In this document: piece by piece, positions 46,740-58,140 of the stretch
Numbering within the stretch: position 1 is the stretch's first letter
Layout of the letters: every line of letters begins with the position of its first letter
Source: Callorhinus ursinus
Taxonomy: Eukaryota > Chordata > Mammalia > Carnivora > Otariidae
Direction: 5' to 3'
Assembly: GCF_003265705.1 (NCBI RefSeq)
Contig: NW_020312848.1
Location: 57,499,737 to 57,563,736, forward strand
DNA length: 64,000 nt
Position numbers and translations under genes: made by a program
The notes under the pieces: generated by a model
The model's database searches: none
Told to the model about the DNA's origin: nothing
What the model saw: the letters and a program-made list of their open reading frames with translations, nothing else

Positions 46740-47230
46740 TGAGTCTTACAGGTTTTGTTAAAAAGTACTGTATATCATCATATTAGAGGTACACATATTA
46801 ATTTAGAATTGTTTATAATTCAGAGATAAGAGCTGACTTGTGTTGTTACCTTTGCCTCAGATCCCATAAACATGAATTGAAAACTTTATCAAAAACTGTA
46901 CAAGGTCCAGTGAGTTACAGGAGAAATAAGAAGAAATCCTCAGTGAAAACAAAATCATTTTTTGCAATAACATCAAAATGAACAATTATGAAACATAAAG
47001 CTAATACAGTAAGTGAAAACTCCATGAAAAATATAAGACATCTTTGAAAAAAATGAGAATTTTAAAAAGGAAAGATATGCCATATTTTGCATTTCGAAGA
47101 CTTAATATTCCACAGATGTCAATTTTCTCTAAATCAATCACTAAAGTAAATACATTTCCAACAACTTTTTGTAATAACAATTATTAAAGTTGTGATTCTA
47201 AAATTTACATAATAATGCAAAAAGCCAAGG
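46740..47230. other. single-copy AT-rich DNA
   Basis: Nothing recognised. Confidence 0.55.
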
Positions 47231-47247
47231 AAATATTTCCCCCTTTT

Positions 47248-47409
47248 AAAAAAAACTTTATTTATTTATTTGAGAGAGAGCACAGAGGGAGAGGGAGAAG
47301 CAGATGCCCTGCTAAGCAGGGAGCCCAATGTGGGGCTCAATCCCAGGACCCTGGGATCATGACCCAAGCTGAAAGCAGATGCTTAACTGACTCAGCCACG
47401 AGGCACACA
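47248..47409 (-). mobile_element. Can-SINE, antisense, short
   Basis: A shortened SINEC flanked by ATATTTCCCCCTTTT (47233) and GTATTTCCCCTTTTT (47410). The head end is eroded (AGGCACAC). Confidence 0.93.
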
Positions 47410-47589
47410 GTATTTCCCCTTTTTATTAGGCTATAACTTATAGATACTAAATTGTATACATGTTAGGGATACAGCTTACTTTTTTATAAGAATATAGCTA
47501 AAAGCTTTATACATATGTGTTGGTCATTCAACTTACTCTCATATCAAGATTTATATTACTTCCATTCCCAGAATATTCGCCCTACTGCA

Positions 47590-48590
47590 TTACTGTTGGG
47601 AGAGATTTTCCTAGTCAATTCCCATCTCAAAGATGATCACTCTTCTAATCTCTATTATTACGGATCAATTTTGTCTATGAAAGTTTTTATAAAGATAGAA
47701 TCACACAATATATACTTTTTCTCCCTCACATTTTTGTGATCCAGTGTTTGTGAGATTCAACCATGCTGGTGTTTCTAGCAATTGTTTGCTTTGAATATGC
47801 CATACTCTTTATGCATTCTTCTGATTGATAGTTGGATTGTTTAAAAACTTTTGGTTATCATTAATAGTGATATTATTAACATTATTTTATGTCCTTTCTT
47901 GATCATAAACACTACTTTCTGCTGAATATACACACAGAATGGAATTATTCAGTTGTCCACTTTAGTAGATAGATATCACCAAAGAGTTTTCCCCCTAGTT
48001 GTTCCAGTTACAGTACTACAAGCAATATATGTGAGTTTCAGTCGGTCGACATCCTTTCCTCATTTCAACCATTCTGGTGGATGTATGGTAGTTTTGTGGA
48101 TTTTACTTGTAGTCTTTGACAACTAGCAATATTGAGTTGCTCATCATATGATTTGGAGACATGCATGCAGTACCCATTCAATATTTTAAGTTTAAACTTA
48201 TAAATACTTTTTTCTTTAAAGTTAGTGTTCTGTGTATCCTCTTTATCTTGCCTATCTTAAGATCATAAAGATATTTCTTATATTTTCATCTAGAAACATT
48301 TTTAATTATTTTTTTATTATGTTCAATTAGCCAGCATATAGAAACATTTTTTAAAAATTTTACTTTTTACATTTATCCTAAGGATTCTTTTCAAATTATT
48401 TTTTCATTTGGTGTGAAATAGTTGTCAAGATTAATTTTTTCCTTATGAACATACGGTAGGTCAGACTTTTTAAGACCATTATCTTGTCCAATGGATTGTA
48501 TTGATGCTTTTGTCACAAATCATGTGACTTTATCTATTTCTGGACTCTCTACTGTGTTTTATTGGATTATTTATCTATTTTTGTAATAAT
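47590..48590 (-). mobile_element. old L1 3' region (L1M type)
   Basis: 3' UTR text (GATAGTTGGATTGTTT, CACACAGAATGGAATTATTC, CCAACCATTCTGG-like) leads into the end of ORF2 (TGTCCAATGGATTGTATTGA, CTGGACTCTCTACTGTGTTT) near 48.5 kb. It is strongly diverged. It is interrupted by a tiny young L1 piece at 48304-48338 and, at its right end, by the L1 at 48610-48748. Confidence 0.85.
48304..48338 (-). mobile_element. 35-bp L1 3'-end insertion
   Basis: TTATTATGTTCAATTAGCCA matches an L1 3' terminus with its poly-A on the minus strand. The 13-bp duplication TAGAAACATTTTT is exact at 48291-48303 and 48339-48351. This is among the shortest possible target-primed insertions. Confidence 0.85.
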
Positions 48591-48609
48591 ATATTGCAAG
48601 AAACCCTAT

Positions 48610-48748
48610 ACCACTGATGAATTATGGAACTCTACATCTGAAACTAATGATATACTATACATTGGCTAACTGAATTTAAATAAAAAAAAAAGAAAATGCT
48701 TCTATCTTCATGAAATATGTTAACCGAAAAAAATTAAAATTAAAAAAA
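48610..48748 (+). mobile_element. L1 3' end with probable 3' transduction
   Basis: L1 3' terminus on the plus strand (ACTCTACATCTGAAACTAAT, then GAATTTAAATAAAAAAAAAA). About 57 bases of non-L1 sequence ending in a second A-rich tail (48692-48748) follow it. Flanking duplications TAATATATTGCAAGAAACCC (from 48586) and TAATATTTTGCAAGAAACTC (from 48748) enclose both parts. Confidence 0.85.
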
Positions 48749-48770
48749 TAATATTTTGCAAGAAACTCTA

Positions 48771-51000
48771 GGAGAAAATGATATAAGCTAATAAGATTTT
48801 TAAAAACTTATCAAGGCTACAGTAATTAAGAGAGAAACTGGTATGCTATATATTTTATTTCTTGGATAGGTAAGTGTTACATTGTTGGTAATTTTATAAT
48901 AACATTAAACTCCACATTTTTGTTTCACAAACTTTTCTATATATTATATTTTACAATACAAAGCAAAGTAAAAAAAAAGACTCTGAGGATCAAATTGAAT
49001 CAGACAACTAACCAGATGCCCACAATAGAATAAACTTTCCAAAACCAATACCATAAAATATTATTTATCTGGCAAACTAAATATGGGAAGATCCAAAAAA
49101 TAATTATTCAAAATTTTATGGTTATTTATTTTAAAATTTATGCCATTTTAACAATGGGGGAATGGTTAACTACAGAGGCAGTGTGTAATATTGATGTAAC
49201 CCTTGGGGCTATGAATAGCTGCTCTGGCCTTTTATACTATCCATGAGCTTTCTCAAGGATGGTATCAAACTTGCCTAACAATGCCAAGGAAGTTAGTACC
49301 ACACTGGTAAGACTCAAGTGGTGAAACAATTCCTAGAAATTCACATTTACCATCTGGGAGCAAGGCATTTTTTTTTCATTTGTGGTATGTTTTATGAGTA
49401 AAAATCTTAAGTTTAAACTTACAGAGTCTTGGTAGTTAGTAATAGGTCATATTACCATATTCTGTCTAAAGAGTCACCACTATATAAACAGAATGCTGTG
49501 GGAGAACAAAAGAAAGACCAACCAATTCATCCTGGGCAAACCTGAAAGGAATTCACAGAAGAACTAAACTTTGAGCTGGATTGAAAAATAAGTATGACAT
49601 TGCCTGGGAAAAAATGAAAAATACAAGAGATCAGAAGTAATGTACTGGATTATGAAAAGTTGGTAAGGTCACTGTGGCTGGAAGGTAGAATGGAGGGAGC
49701 ATTGGTAGAAAATGCCATTAGTGTGATAGGTTGGGGCCAGATTGGGGAAAATTTTATCCATATATGGATATACATGGTCTTCATTTATTCTGCAAAATCA
49801 CAAGTATCTGTCCCCGCCAGCCATTACTGAGTACCTGCTGTATATCAGGAAATAATGTGGATATTTTCATGTTACTACACAGTCAAGGCTTTTTTAGCAA
49901 AAATTACTGGCAACCTGGGTTAAAGGATGAGTGGATGGCAAACAAGTCTTGGATGTGAAAGATAGTGAAATATTCTAGACAGATTTACAAGTTTATCTTT
50001 CCCGGAGTCATTTGTTCACTTTTCAAAGGATAATAAAAAACACACACACAAACAAGGCCAGTTGTTTATATTACAAAGTGTTGTAACAATCTATAAGGAT
50101 CTTCCTCTTTTCTTCCCAGAGATGGGTAATTACATTAGGGAGCAAAGATTTCTGTCCCTCTCTCAAAAGGAAAGGGAGACAGCTGTGCAATCATTCCTAG
50201 GAAAGCTTTCAAAGTCATAATTTCAGTGTTTCTCTCCTGTAGTAGATTGATGACATCTGCCTTGATCATGTCACTCGATGGAGAAATGTGGCATTGGGAA
50301 CAAATGCTAACATGTTCTGTAAGTAAATAATTGGTCTGCCTCTGATCCAGAAAACTTGTGTTTGCTGCCAGGATAAGACAAATAAATATAGATACTAAAA
50401 ACTTATCACTATGTCCTAGGGACAGTTCTAATTCCATGCCTAATATCTTTAAGAAAATAAATTTTTAACTTCTCACAAATTCTCATGCTAATTTATTATT
50501 TTTTATTTTTTAATAAGTTCATTCTTCAGAACATCTTCAAAAGGAACCAGCGTAAGGTTAAGTGTTATACATAGGTTATCTCACTTATTTCCTATAGTAA
50601 CTTAAGAGCACCAATTTATATATGAGGGTATGAACTCAGAAACATTAAAAACAATTGTCAAAAAGTGGAGTAGAAATAACATATCAGGTCAGTTTGATTA
50701 TTATTCACTCTACATCACTGCTTCCTTTAAATACATTTGAATGAAGGAAGGAGGTAAAATGATTTATGTTTGTGTGCCTTGTGTGAATTAAAGAAGGTGC
50801 TTAAAAATGAATAATTGAAAGAAATAAAATATCACTTTATCAGAAATATTGAGATTTTCCCCTTTGTCCGAATGAATTAAGTTTTACTCTATTTCCTAAC
50901 AGAAAATAAAGTCTCTGAAAGCATCTGCCCCATACCTAACTCTAGGTAATGAATAAAGTGCCTTATACGTCAGTAAATTGACCTAAGTAACAACCACAAT
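48771..51000. other. mostly single-copy DNA with an ancient repeat fragment
   Basis: About 49490-49800 resembles the unassigned ancient repeat (AAGGTCACTGTGGCTGGAAG, GGTTGGGGCCAGATTGGGGA). A short CA run lies near 50040. No gene is seen; the open frame at 50135-50437 on the minus strand has no domain signature. Confidence 0.45.
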
Positions 51001-51023
51001 CATCATCATTGTCATCATCATCA
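51001..51023. repeat. (ATC)n trinucleotide tract
   Basis: An imperfect CATCATCAT run with one interruption, directly before the MIR. Confidence 0.85.
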
Positions 51024-51028
51024 TGACA

Positions 51029-51235
51029 GTTTACTATATACCAGGCAGGTATTAGCTGATTTAATCCCCATAATTAACTTTTAAAGTAGGCAAAAGACAT
51101 CATTATCCTTGTCTTACAAATGAAGAAATTCAGGCACAGAGATGTTAAATGGCTTCCCAAGGTCACAGAACTAGTAAGTGACAGAAATCTGATTCCAGTT
51201 CAAGTTGTTGGCTCTAGGGTCCATGCTCATAACCC
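51029..51235 (+). mobile_element. MIR SINE, nearly full length
   Basis: TTTACTATATACCAGGCAGG, then ATTATCCTTGTCTTACAAAT, the core GGTCACAGAACTAGTAAGTG, then GGTCCATGCTCATAACC. All parts of MIR are in order on the plus strand. The 67-codon open frame here is MIR sequence. Confidence 0.93.
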
Positions 51236-51299
51236 CTATAGGCTATTGTCTCTCCATAAAGGATTTCAAATGCCTTCATGCTCTGTGAACTGTAGTTAT

Positions 51300-51860
51300 A
51301 CTTTGGGGAATAGAATTTTTTAAGATATCTCTTATTATATATATATTATTTATTAAACATTAATCATCCTTAGATTGCATATTCTACTTTAGATGGCCAG
51401 TGAGTGCTGAAGTCAAACTAGCTACAGCACCAAAACCATGCAGCAAGAATATCTTGTGTAATTTATATTAATTGTGAAAACAAGCAAATTTCCTTAAAAA
51501 GTCATGCCTATAGCATGGCAGGTGCATTTTCTATAATCATGTTCCATGAAATAAACATCTGACCGACTCATTTTTGCTCTGTAGCATCAGCTGTTACAAA
51601 GAAGTGACAATTTACACAACGATTTGAATTGAAAAGGTCATCTTTTCCAATTGGCCCTACTTCATAATTCCCAACTCTATAGAGTAGTTTAGATACATTC
51701 ATGTATGCAGATGTTTAAAATGAAGGCCACAAACTCTAAAATCATTGCCATTCTATTCACAAAGCAAAGGTCTCAAAATTTGTTCAAGAAGGAAATAAAT
51801 TTAAATGCTTTGGTCAAGTATAAAATAATAATGATAATATAATAATATATAATAATATAA
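51300..51860. other. single-copy DNA ending in a TAA-rich tract
   Basis: The stretch 51825-51872 is an ATAATAATATA-type low-complexity tract. Otherwise nothing is recognised. Confidence 0.5.
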
Positions 51861-51884
51861 TAATAATGATGTTAACTGTAGATA

Positions 51885-52860
51885 TTTTGTAGATGTTCTT
51901 TATCAAGTTGAGGAAGTTCCTTTCCATTACTAGTTGCTGAGAAGTTTTATTATGAATGGGTGTGTGATTTTGTCAAATACATTTTCTGTGTCTATGGATT
52001 TGATTATGTGATTTTTTCATTTTAGCCTATTGATGTGATTAATTACATTGATTTTTTAAATTTCAATTCCAGTTAGTTAATATACAGCATAATATTAATT
52101 TCAGGTATACAATATAGTGATTCAACATTTCCATACAACATCTGGTGCTCATTCACAGCAAGGGTACTCCATAATCCTCATCATCTATTTAATGCATTCC
52201 CCCACCCACCTCCACTCTGGTAACCATCAGTTTGTCCTTTATAGTTAAGTCTGTTTCTTGGCTTGCCTCTCTCTTTTTTTTTCTTTGCTAGTTTGTTTTG
52301 TTTCTTAAATTCCACATATGAGTGAAATCATATGGTATTTGTCTTTCTCTGACTCACTTATTTCGCTTAATGTAATACTCTCTAGGTCCATCCACATCAT
52401 TGCAAACGGCAAGATTTTATTCTTTTTTATGGCTGAGTAATACTTCAATATATATCTTACATCTTTATCCCTTCATCAGTTGATGGACACTAGAGCTGTT
52501 TCCATAATTTAGCTATTGTAGATAATACTGAATTACATTGATTTTTGAATGTTGAACCAGTCTTGCATAATTACCTTTCAAAGTAGGCAAAAAATCTCAT
52601 TTGGTCATGGTGTATAATTTTTATACATTGTTGGGTTTTATTTAATTTTTTTAAGTATTTTTACATCTATGTTCATAAAAGATGTTGGTCTCTAGTTTTC
52701 CTCTTTTAATGTTTGGTATTAGTGTAATGTTGGTCTCGTAGAATGTGCTGTGAAGTACTCCCACCATTTCTATGTTCTGGAGGAAATTGTAAAGAATTGG
52801 AATAATATCTTAGTTAAAGGATCAGTAAAATTTACCAGTGAACACATGTGGGCTAAACCC
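51885..52860 (-). mobile_element. old L1 ORF2 fragment, split by a younger L1
   Basis: The parts at 51885-52056 and 52531-52860 together make a diverged L1 reverse transcriptase segment on the minus strand. On the plus strand they show TTTGTCAAATACATTTTCTG, TTGAATGTTGAACCAGTCTT and GTAATGTTGGTCTCGTAGAA. A younger L1 lies between them. Confidence 0.88.
52057..52530 (-). mobile_element. younger L1 inserted in older L1
   Basis: A 474-bp L1 3' end on the minus strand, with the exact duplication AATTACATTGATTTTT at 52041-52056 and 52531-52546. The insertion is in the same orientation as the older L1. Confidence 0.95.
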
Positions 52861-52869
52861 CTGGCTTCT

Positions 52870-54710
52870 TTTTTACCATTGGGGGAAACCTTATTGAAAT
52901 TCACAGATAAGTAGCAATGTTTTGAGGAGCTCACTACTAAGCAATTTCATTGTAAATTTTTCCTTCAACTCACACCAGAAATATTTAGGAAAAGTCTAAA
53001 TAAAGGCTGAAGAACTAGCATTCATATCATCTTTATAAACTGGAAAAACTTTGAAATCTCCTGATAGGATGCAAGTAGTGCAAAAAAACATTTTACATTT
53101 TTCTTAGAGAAAACCCACTGGCCACAGAGGACAGAAAACACAGAGATTTGCTTCCTTCAGATGATTCTGGTATTTCATATGAAAGATTTTTAGTAATGCA
53201 GCATACTGTTTAATAAAAAATTTAATCTTTCCATTTCACCACAAATTTCATCATTATAAAAAGATCTTCATTATTTGTTGCCAGTAATGATGTTTTTGAT
53301 TGTCTTACTATAACAAAACTCACTTTCAAGGCGCAGCTCCAAGACAGCCATTATATTCCTAAAATTCTCAGTGAAAATTAACCACATATCCTTACTTACT
53401 ATAGCCTCTGTCTATTTTTTGGGAGACAGCAATGAAGTTCTTGTAGGTATTGAACTCAAAATATGTAAGTCTGAAGCAATTTCAATATTCATATGAAAAT
53501 AAACATTTTAGCAAATATTCAAGAGAAAGTGGTATCTATTGCATAATATTATCACTTACATAAATATATTATATATGTGTATACATATTATATATGTATG
53601 AATATGTCTATATTTGTGTGCCTGGTTATATATACATGTATTAGACAAACTTATTTTATTATTTTTCTTCCTTTCAACTAAAATAATTAAACATAGTGAA
53701 AGTCGATATATCCCAAACATCAGATATTTTGGCCCATCTGCTCCTAAATCCATAATGAACTTTGCACAGGTCAAATGAGATTGATGAAAACATGCTCAAT
53801 TGGAGTGAGTCAGCACAGCCAAGTGGAAACAATGGATGGCACAGTTATCTGATGATCTTCAGCTGTTGTTAGGACCAGTGATTTTTCACACAGTCACTAA
53901 AATATTTTCCAGAACACTAAAGATAAGATGTATATTTAATTAAACAAACTTGGCTTTAGGAAACTAAATTAATAATAAACTAAAATTAATAACATAATTG
54001 AGAAATTTCTTCCAATTTGATTGTCATTATGTGCTATAAGATAATTCCTGGGCTGCTAGTAATCTGCTTCCAGAGTGTTTTCTGACTTTGATTCTAAAGA
54101 TTTGATGGGAGTCTCCACTAACCAAGATTCACCCATCACACTGAAAGGTAAAAATAAATAGGAAAAATGAATTGATGTTCTACTTTTTGTACAAAGCAGT
54201 AGTGATGATTAAGATAGAATGGCAGGCTTCAGTGGGGAAAAAAGTTCCTATTATTCCCATAAAAATTATTTGCATTTCATTCTGTATGTACATTTATTTT
54301 TATTTTTTGACTCAGTAATCACATTTTTTAAATTTCACAATACAATGGTTTACAATCTAAATATTCTTTAGCTTTTTAAAACATATTCATCAAAAATCAT
54401 AATTGTTTTTGAAGAATATACAGGAACTTCCTGTACGTTGAAATGAAGATTCTTTCATGTAATAAATATTTTTGTAATGCATCTATCCCCTCAACTGTCT
54501 TAAAATTTTTTCTTAAAAATTATGAATATAGAAGCTTTACCTACTTACTACTACTAATTCATAAAAGTTTCATTATGTGTGAAAAAGCCTAACATTTAAA
54601 AAAACAAACAAAAAAATCACAGTTTATTTTTAATTCAATAACATCATGGAAATAAAACTAAACTAAGTCAAGAGATTCCTATTTTAGTTTTAGCCTAGAA
54701 CAAGTCAACA
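52870..54710. other. single-copy AT-rich DNA
   Basis: A degenerate TATA/TGTA tract covers about 53560-53640. No gene or interspersed repeat is recognised elsewhere. Confidence 0.5.
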
Positions 54711-54714
54711 TTTT

Positions 54715-54800
54715 CTTCTCTGAATTAGGCCAAGTTACTTAACTTCTCTGGGAATCAGGTTTGTTATTAAATGAAGGAATTCAGCCTTAAAGTTTCCTTT
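54715..54800 (-). mobile_element. MIR fragment
   Basis: GGCCAAGTTACTTAACTTCT followed by GGGAATCAGGTTTGTTATTA fits the MIR core on the minus strand. Only part of the element remains. Confidence 0.65.
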
Positions 54801-54929
54801 CAACTTTATTATTCTATGTAATATTTCCCAAAATATATTTGTCAGAAACCTTGTCTTGTAAGTTATTACACCTCAAAATGAAGATTTCATGATAGATTCA
54901 TTTGGGAATTTGCACACTTCATTTATTCA

Positions 54930-55430
54930 ATGTACATTTCCATAATACTTTTACAGTGTGAACTAAGACTGCCTTGAGGAGTCAATTGATATGTTTTATC
55001 AAGGAGACAGCAGTAATCAAGTAATCATGCCAATAAGTGCTTAAAATAGCAATTATAAAATATAATACAGATGAAAGGTACTTGATATTCTGAGGTTCCT
55101 ATAGACTGGACATTCAACCAAGGCTTTATTGAGGAAGTGACAACTTAACTGAGATTAAATGGATATGTATATCTAGTGAGTGGAAAACGTGAACAAATGC
55201 ATAGTGGCAGAAGGGAGAATGACACTATAAGACAAGTTAAAGCAGACCCATACGGCAGAGGCAAAGAACACACCCCAGACTGTGGAATTGATAAAGATCA
55301 GGCTTTTAAAGTCTTTATGCAGGTAAAGATTTTGCTCTTATTAATGAAGAAGAACCATTCAACAGCAGCGGGAAAGTATTGGGAAAGGGCATTCTCAATG
55401 AAATAGATCTGGACAAATACTTGACAGGTA
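54930..55430. repeat. ancient repeat fragment, family not assigned
   Basis: TTCATTTATTCAATGTACAT, GTAATCAAGTAATCATGCCA and TTGAGGAAGTGACAACTTAA resemble parts of the same unassigned repeat as at 18.2 kb. The 76-codon open frame at 55176-55406 falls in it. Confidence 0.4.
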
Positions 55431-55970
55431 CTGTACCTATTGCATAACTTATCTATCTGTCACATAAACTTAGTACTTAAAACAAGATGCATATATTATA
55501 TCACATCTTATTACTATTTTTTATTGATGTATAATTAACATACATCGTTATAGTTGTTTCAGATATACAACATAATGATTCAACAATTTTAGAGTATTCA
55601 GTGCCCACCACAAGTATAGTCATCATCTGTTGCCAAACAATGTTTTTATAATCTTATTGACCATATTCCCAAAGCTGTACTTTTCACCTACATGATTAAT
55701 TTTGTAACTCGAAGTTTGTACCTCTTAATTCTCTTTTTTCTATTTCACCCATTCCTCCACCTACCCCCCCTTTGTCAACCACTTGTTCTCTATTTAAGAG
55801 TTTGTTGTCTTTTTCTTTTTTCTTTGTTTTGTTTTTTAAATCATAAAATCATATGGTATTTGTCTTTCTCTGTCTGACTTATTTCACTTAACCTTATACC
55901 CTCTAGGTCCATTCATGTTGTGGCAAATGGCAAGATTTCATTCTTTTTTATGGCTGAATATATATATGCA

Positions 55971-56016
55971 TGCCACCTATAGGAGTTAACAAACACATTA
56001 CACTAATAACACAGTC
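55971..56016. repeat. inverted duplication, left arm
   Basis: 46 bases whose reverse complement is at 56663-56708 with only two mismatches. The outer 35 bases are perfect. This arm lies inside a TA-rich microsatellite of the minus-strand L1. Confidence 0.95.
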
Positions 56017-56054
56017 ACATTACACTAGTAATACATTACACTGTAACACAAATT

Positions 56055-56096
56055 TATATATATATATATACATACACATATATATGTATATATATG
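56055..56096. repeat. (TA)n microsatellite
   Basis: TA/CA-rich run at the ORF2 position that carries microsatellites in other L1 copies of the window. Confidence 0.9.
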
Positions 56097-56385
56097 CCAC
56101 ATCTTTGTTATCCACTCATCTATTGTTGGACACTTTTGTTGCTTTCCATATCTTGACTATTGTAAACAATGCCGGAATAAACATAAGGGTATGTATATCT
56201 TTTTGAATTAGTGTTTTTGTTTTCTTTGAGTAAATACCCCATAGAAGAATTACTGGATCATATGGTATTTTTATGGTCAATAATCTGGTTACAGCATAGT
56301 TGGGTCTTCTATTGTAAGGTCTCACAAAGTTCCAATCAAAGTGTTAGATGGGGTTGTGGTATTATCTGAGGTTCTCTCTCATCCT

Positions 56386-56412
56386 TTGTGTGTGTGTGTG
56401 CGTGTGTGTGTG
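56386..56412. repeat. (TG)n microsatellite
   Basis: A TG run with one C interruption between the two L1 pieces. Confidence 0.9.
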
Positions 56413-56439
56413 TTTCTCTGTGATATGAGTTACAAATCT

Positions 56440-57180
56440 CCCTAATAAAAGTGTCTATCAGGCTTTAAGAAAATGATCTACTTAAATCCAAAGGAAAAGT
56501 GAGTAAAGCATATGAAAAGACAGAACAGGAAATACAAAGGACTCAAACCAATGGAAATATGAAACTCAACTATGCTCAGATTAATAAAAATACATATTAA
56601 AATGACACTAACATAGTATTTCCCATCTCAGATTGGGAAGATATGACTCATTCTCTTGACCAGACTGTGTTCCTAGTGTAATGTGTTTGTTAACTCCTAT
56701 AGGTGGCAATTTGGCAATTTTAATCAAAATTATAATTTTAATTATAATTTAATTTTTAATTATTATAATTATAATTTTAATTTTTACTAGGCAATTTCAT
56801 TTTGGTGAATTATCTCTCAGATATACTAGCACAGACACAACTAATGTATTGTCTGTAGTAGCAATCTTTTGAAACAACTGAATATCCAACTCTAAAAATA
56901 ATTTAAATCAACTGTGTGTATCTATGGAACAGAATCCTATAGAACTATAAAAACAGAGCAAAACTAAAACAAAAATCAAGGAAGCAATCTATATACTGAT
57001 TTGGTAAGATTTCCAGGATATTCTATTAAGTAAAAGGGCAAGATATTACATCTTCTAATCTGCATATTGTCACACTAATCTTTGTGTAAAATAGGAAGAA
57101 TAATGTATGTACACACTAGTCTATGCATAAAGAAATTCTGGAAAGTTAAACTAGACACTGGTTATAAATTTTGATGTTTG
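56440..57180 (+). mobile_element. old L1 3' region (L1ME type)
   Basis: Plus-strand landmarks are AGGTGGCAATTTGGCAATTT, ATTATCTCTCAGATATACTA, GTAGCAATCTTTTGAAACAA, TATTCTATTAAGTAAAAGGG and AAGAAATTCTGGAAAG. It contains an AT-only, near-palindromic tract at about 56725-56780 and the source arm of the inverted duplication at 56663-56708. Confidence 0.82.
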
Positions 57181-58108
57181 TAAATGCATTACCTCTTCAT
57201 AATCAAATAAAATATTTGAATTATGAAAATAAGGAGGGTCACTGCCAATACTGAATAGCGCTGAAAAATTAAAATAGAGAACTAAGGAGTCAAATATTTT
57301 TACTTTCATTGATGTCCTTAATAAGAGAGCTTATTTTAATTTTCATTGTACACAACAGACTGAAAACTTCTGCATTAATGAAACTCACATTAGAGCTTAA
57401 TTCAATGTTTCCCAAATTTATTTGTTCATGTATGATTATTCAAATATCATACATTAAGAACCAAGTAAATTAGTATTTTGTGGAATACATTTTGGAAAAA
57501 TAGTGCTTTATGATATTAAAATTTTCAATTACTTTGTCAGTCATTAATAATTACTGTCTTAAAAGTTCCACTATCTAGTGTACATGTAAGGTATATGTTT
57601 TAGTAATTTAATTATAAGTGCTTTTGAAAGGGCAACATATACAATTATAACCATTATGAAAAATGGTTTGCAGTAGAATGATAAGGAAATGAAATTTTTA
57701 ATATGGGTGAGTTTGAAATTTTTTCAGGCTGAACTAGCAACCTTAATTCTTTGAATAATCTAGATTTTTAATTTGGCATGAAACCATTTCAAGCTGTGTA
57801 ATAAAACTAATGAGGCTGCTACAACAGTGCAAAGCAATAATCAACATATATTTTATTGTTGGAAACTGTATTAAGTCCATGCACGAAGTGAACTAAGACA
57901 GCTTTTTTTCTTTGTGTGCTTCAGAAAGAAGGATGACATGTATTCAGACTGCTTTCCTAAAAAAAAATACCATTCTAAATATGTACAATGCCTGGAAAAA
58001 GTTCAGAATCATTAATTATTTTCAAACAAATGTAGAACCCTGAGAATCACTCAATGTATGATATCAAAACACAAAAGTATCTTCTCTGCCTACCAATTGG
58101 ACATAAAC

Positions 58109-58140
<32 letters not shown>

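Larger units (their letters stand above)
55500..56290 (-). mobile_element. L1 3' end with foreign inverted insert
   Basis: L1 3' UTR and ORF2 end on the minus strand (plus strand GATGTATAATTAACATACAT at one end, AGTAAATACCCCATAGAAGA at the other). It is interrupted at 55971-56050 by sequence that is not L1 in this orientation. That sequence is an inverted copy of 56663-56708. Confidence 0.88.
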
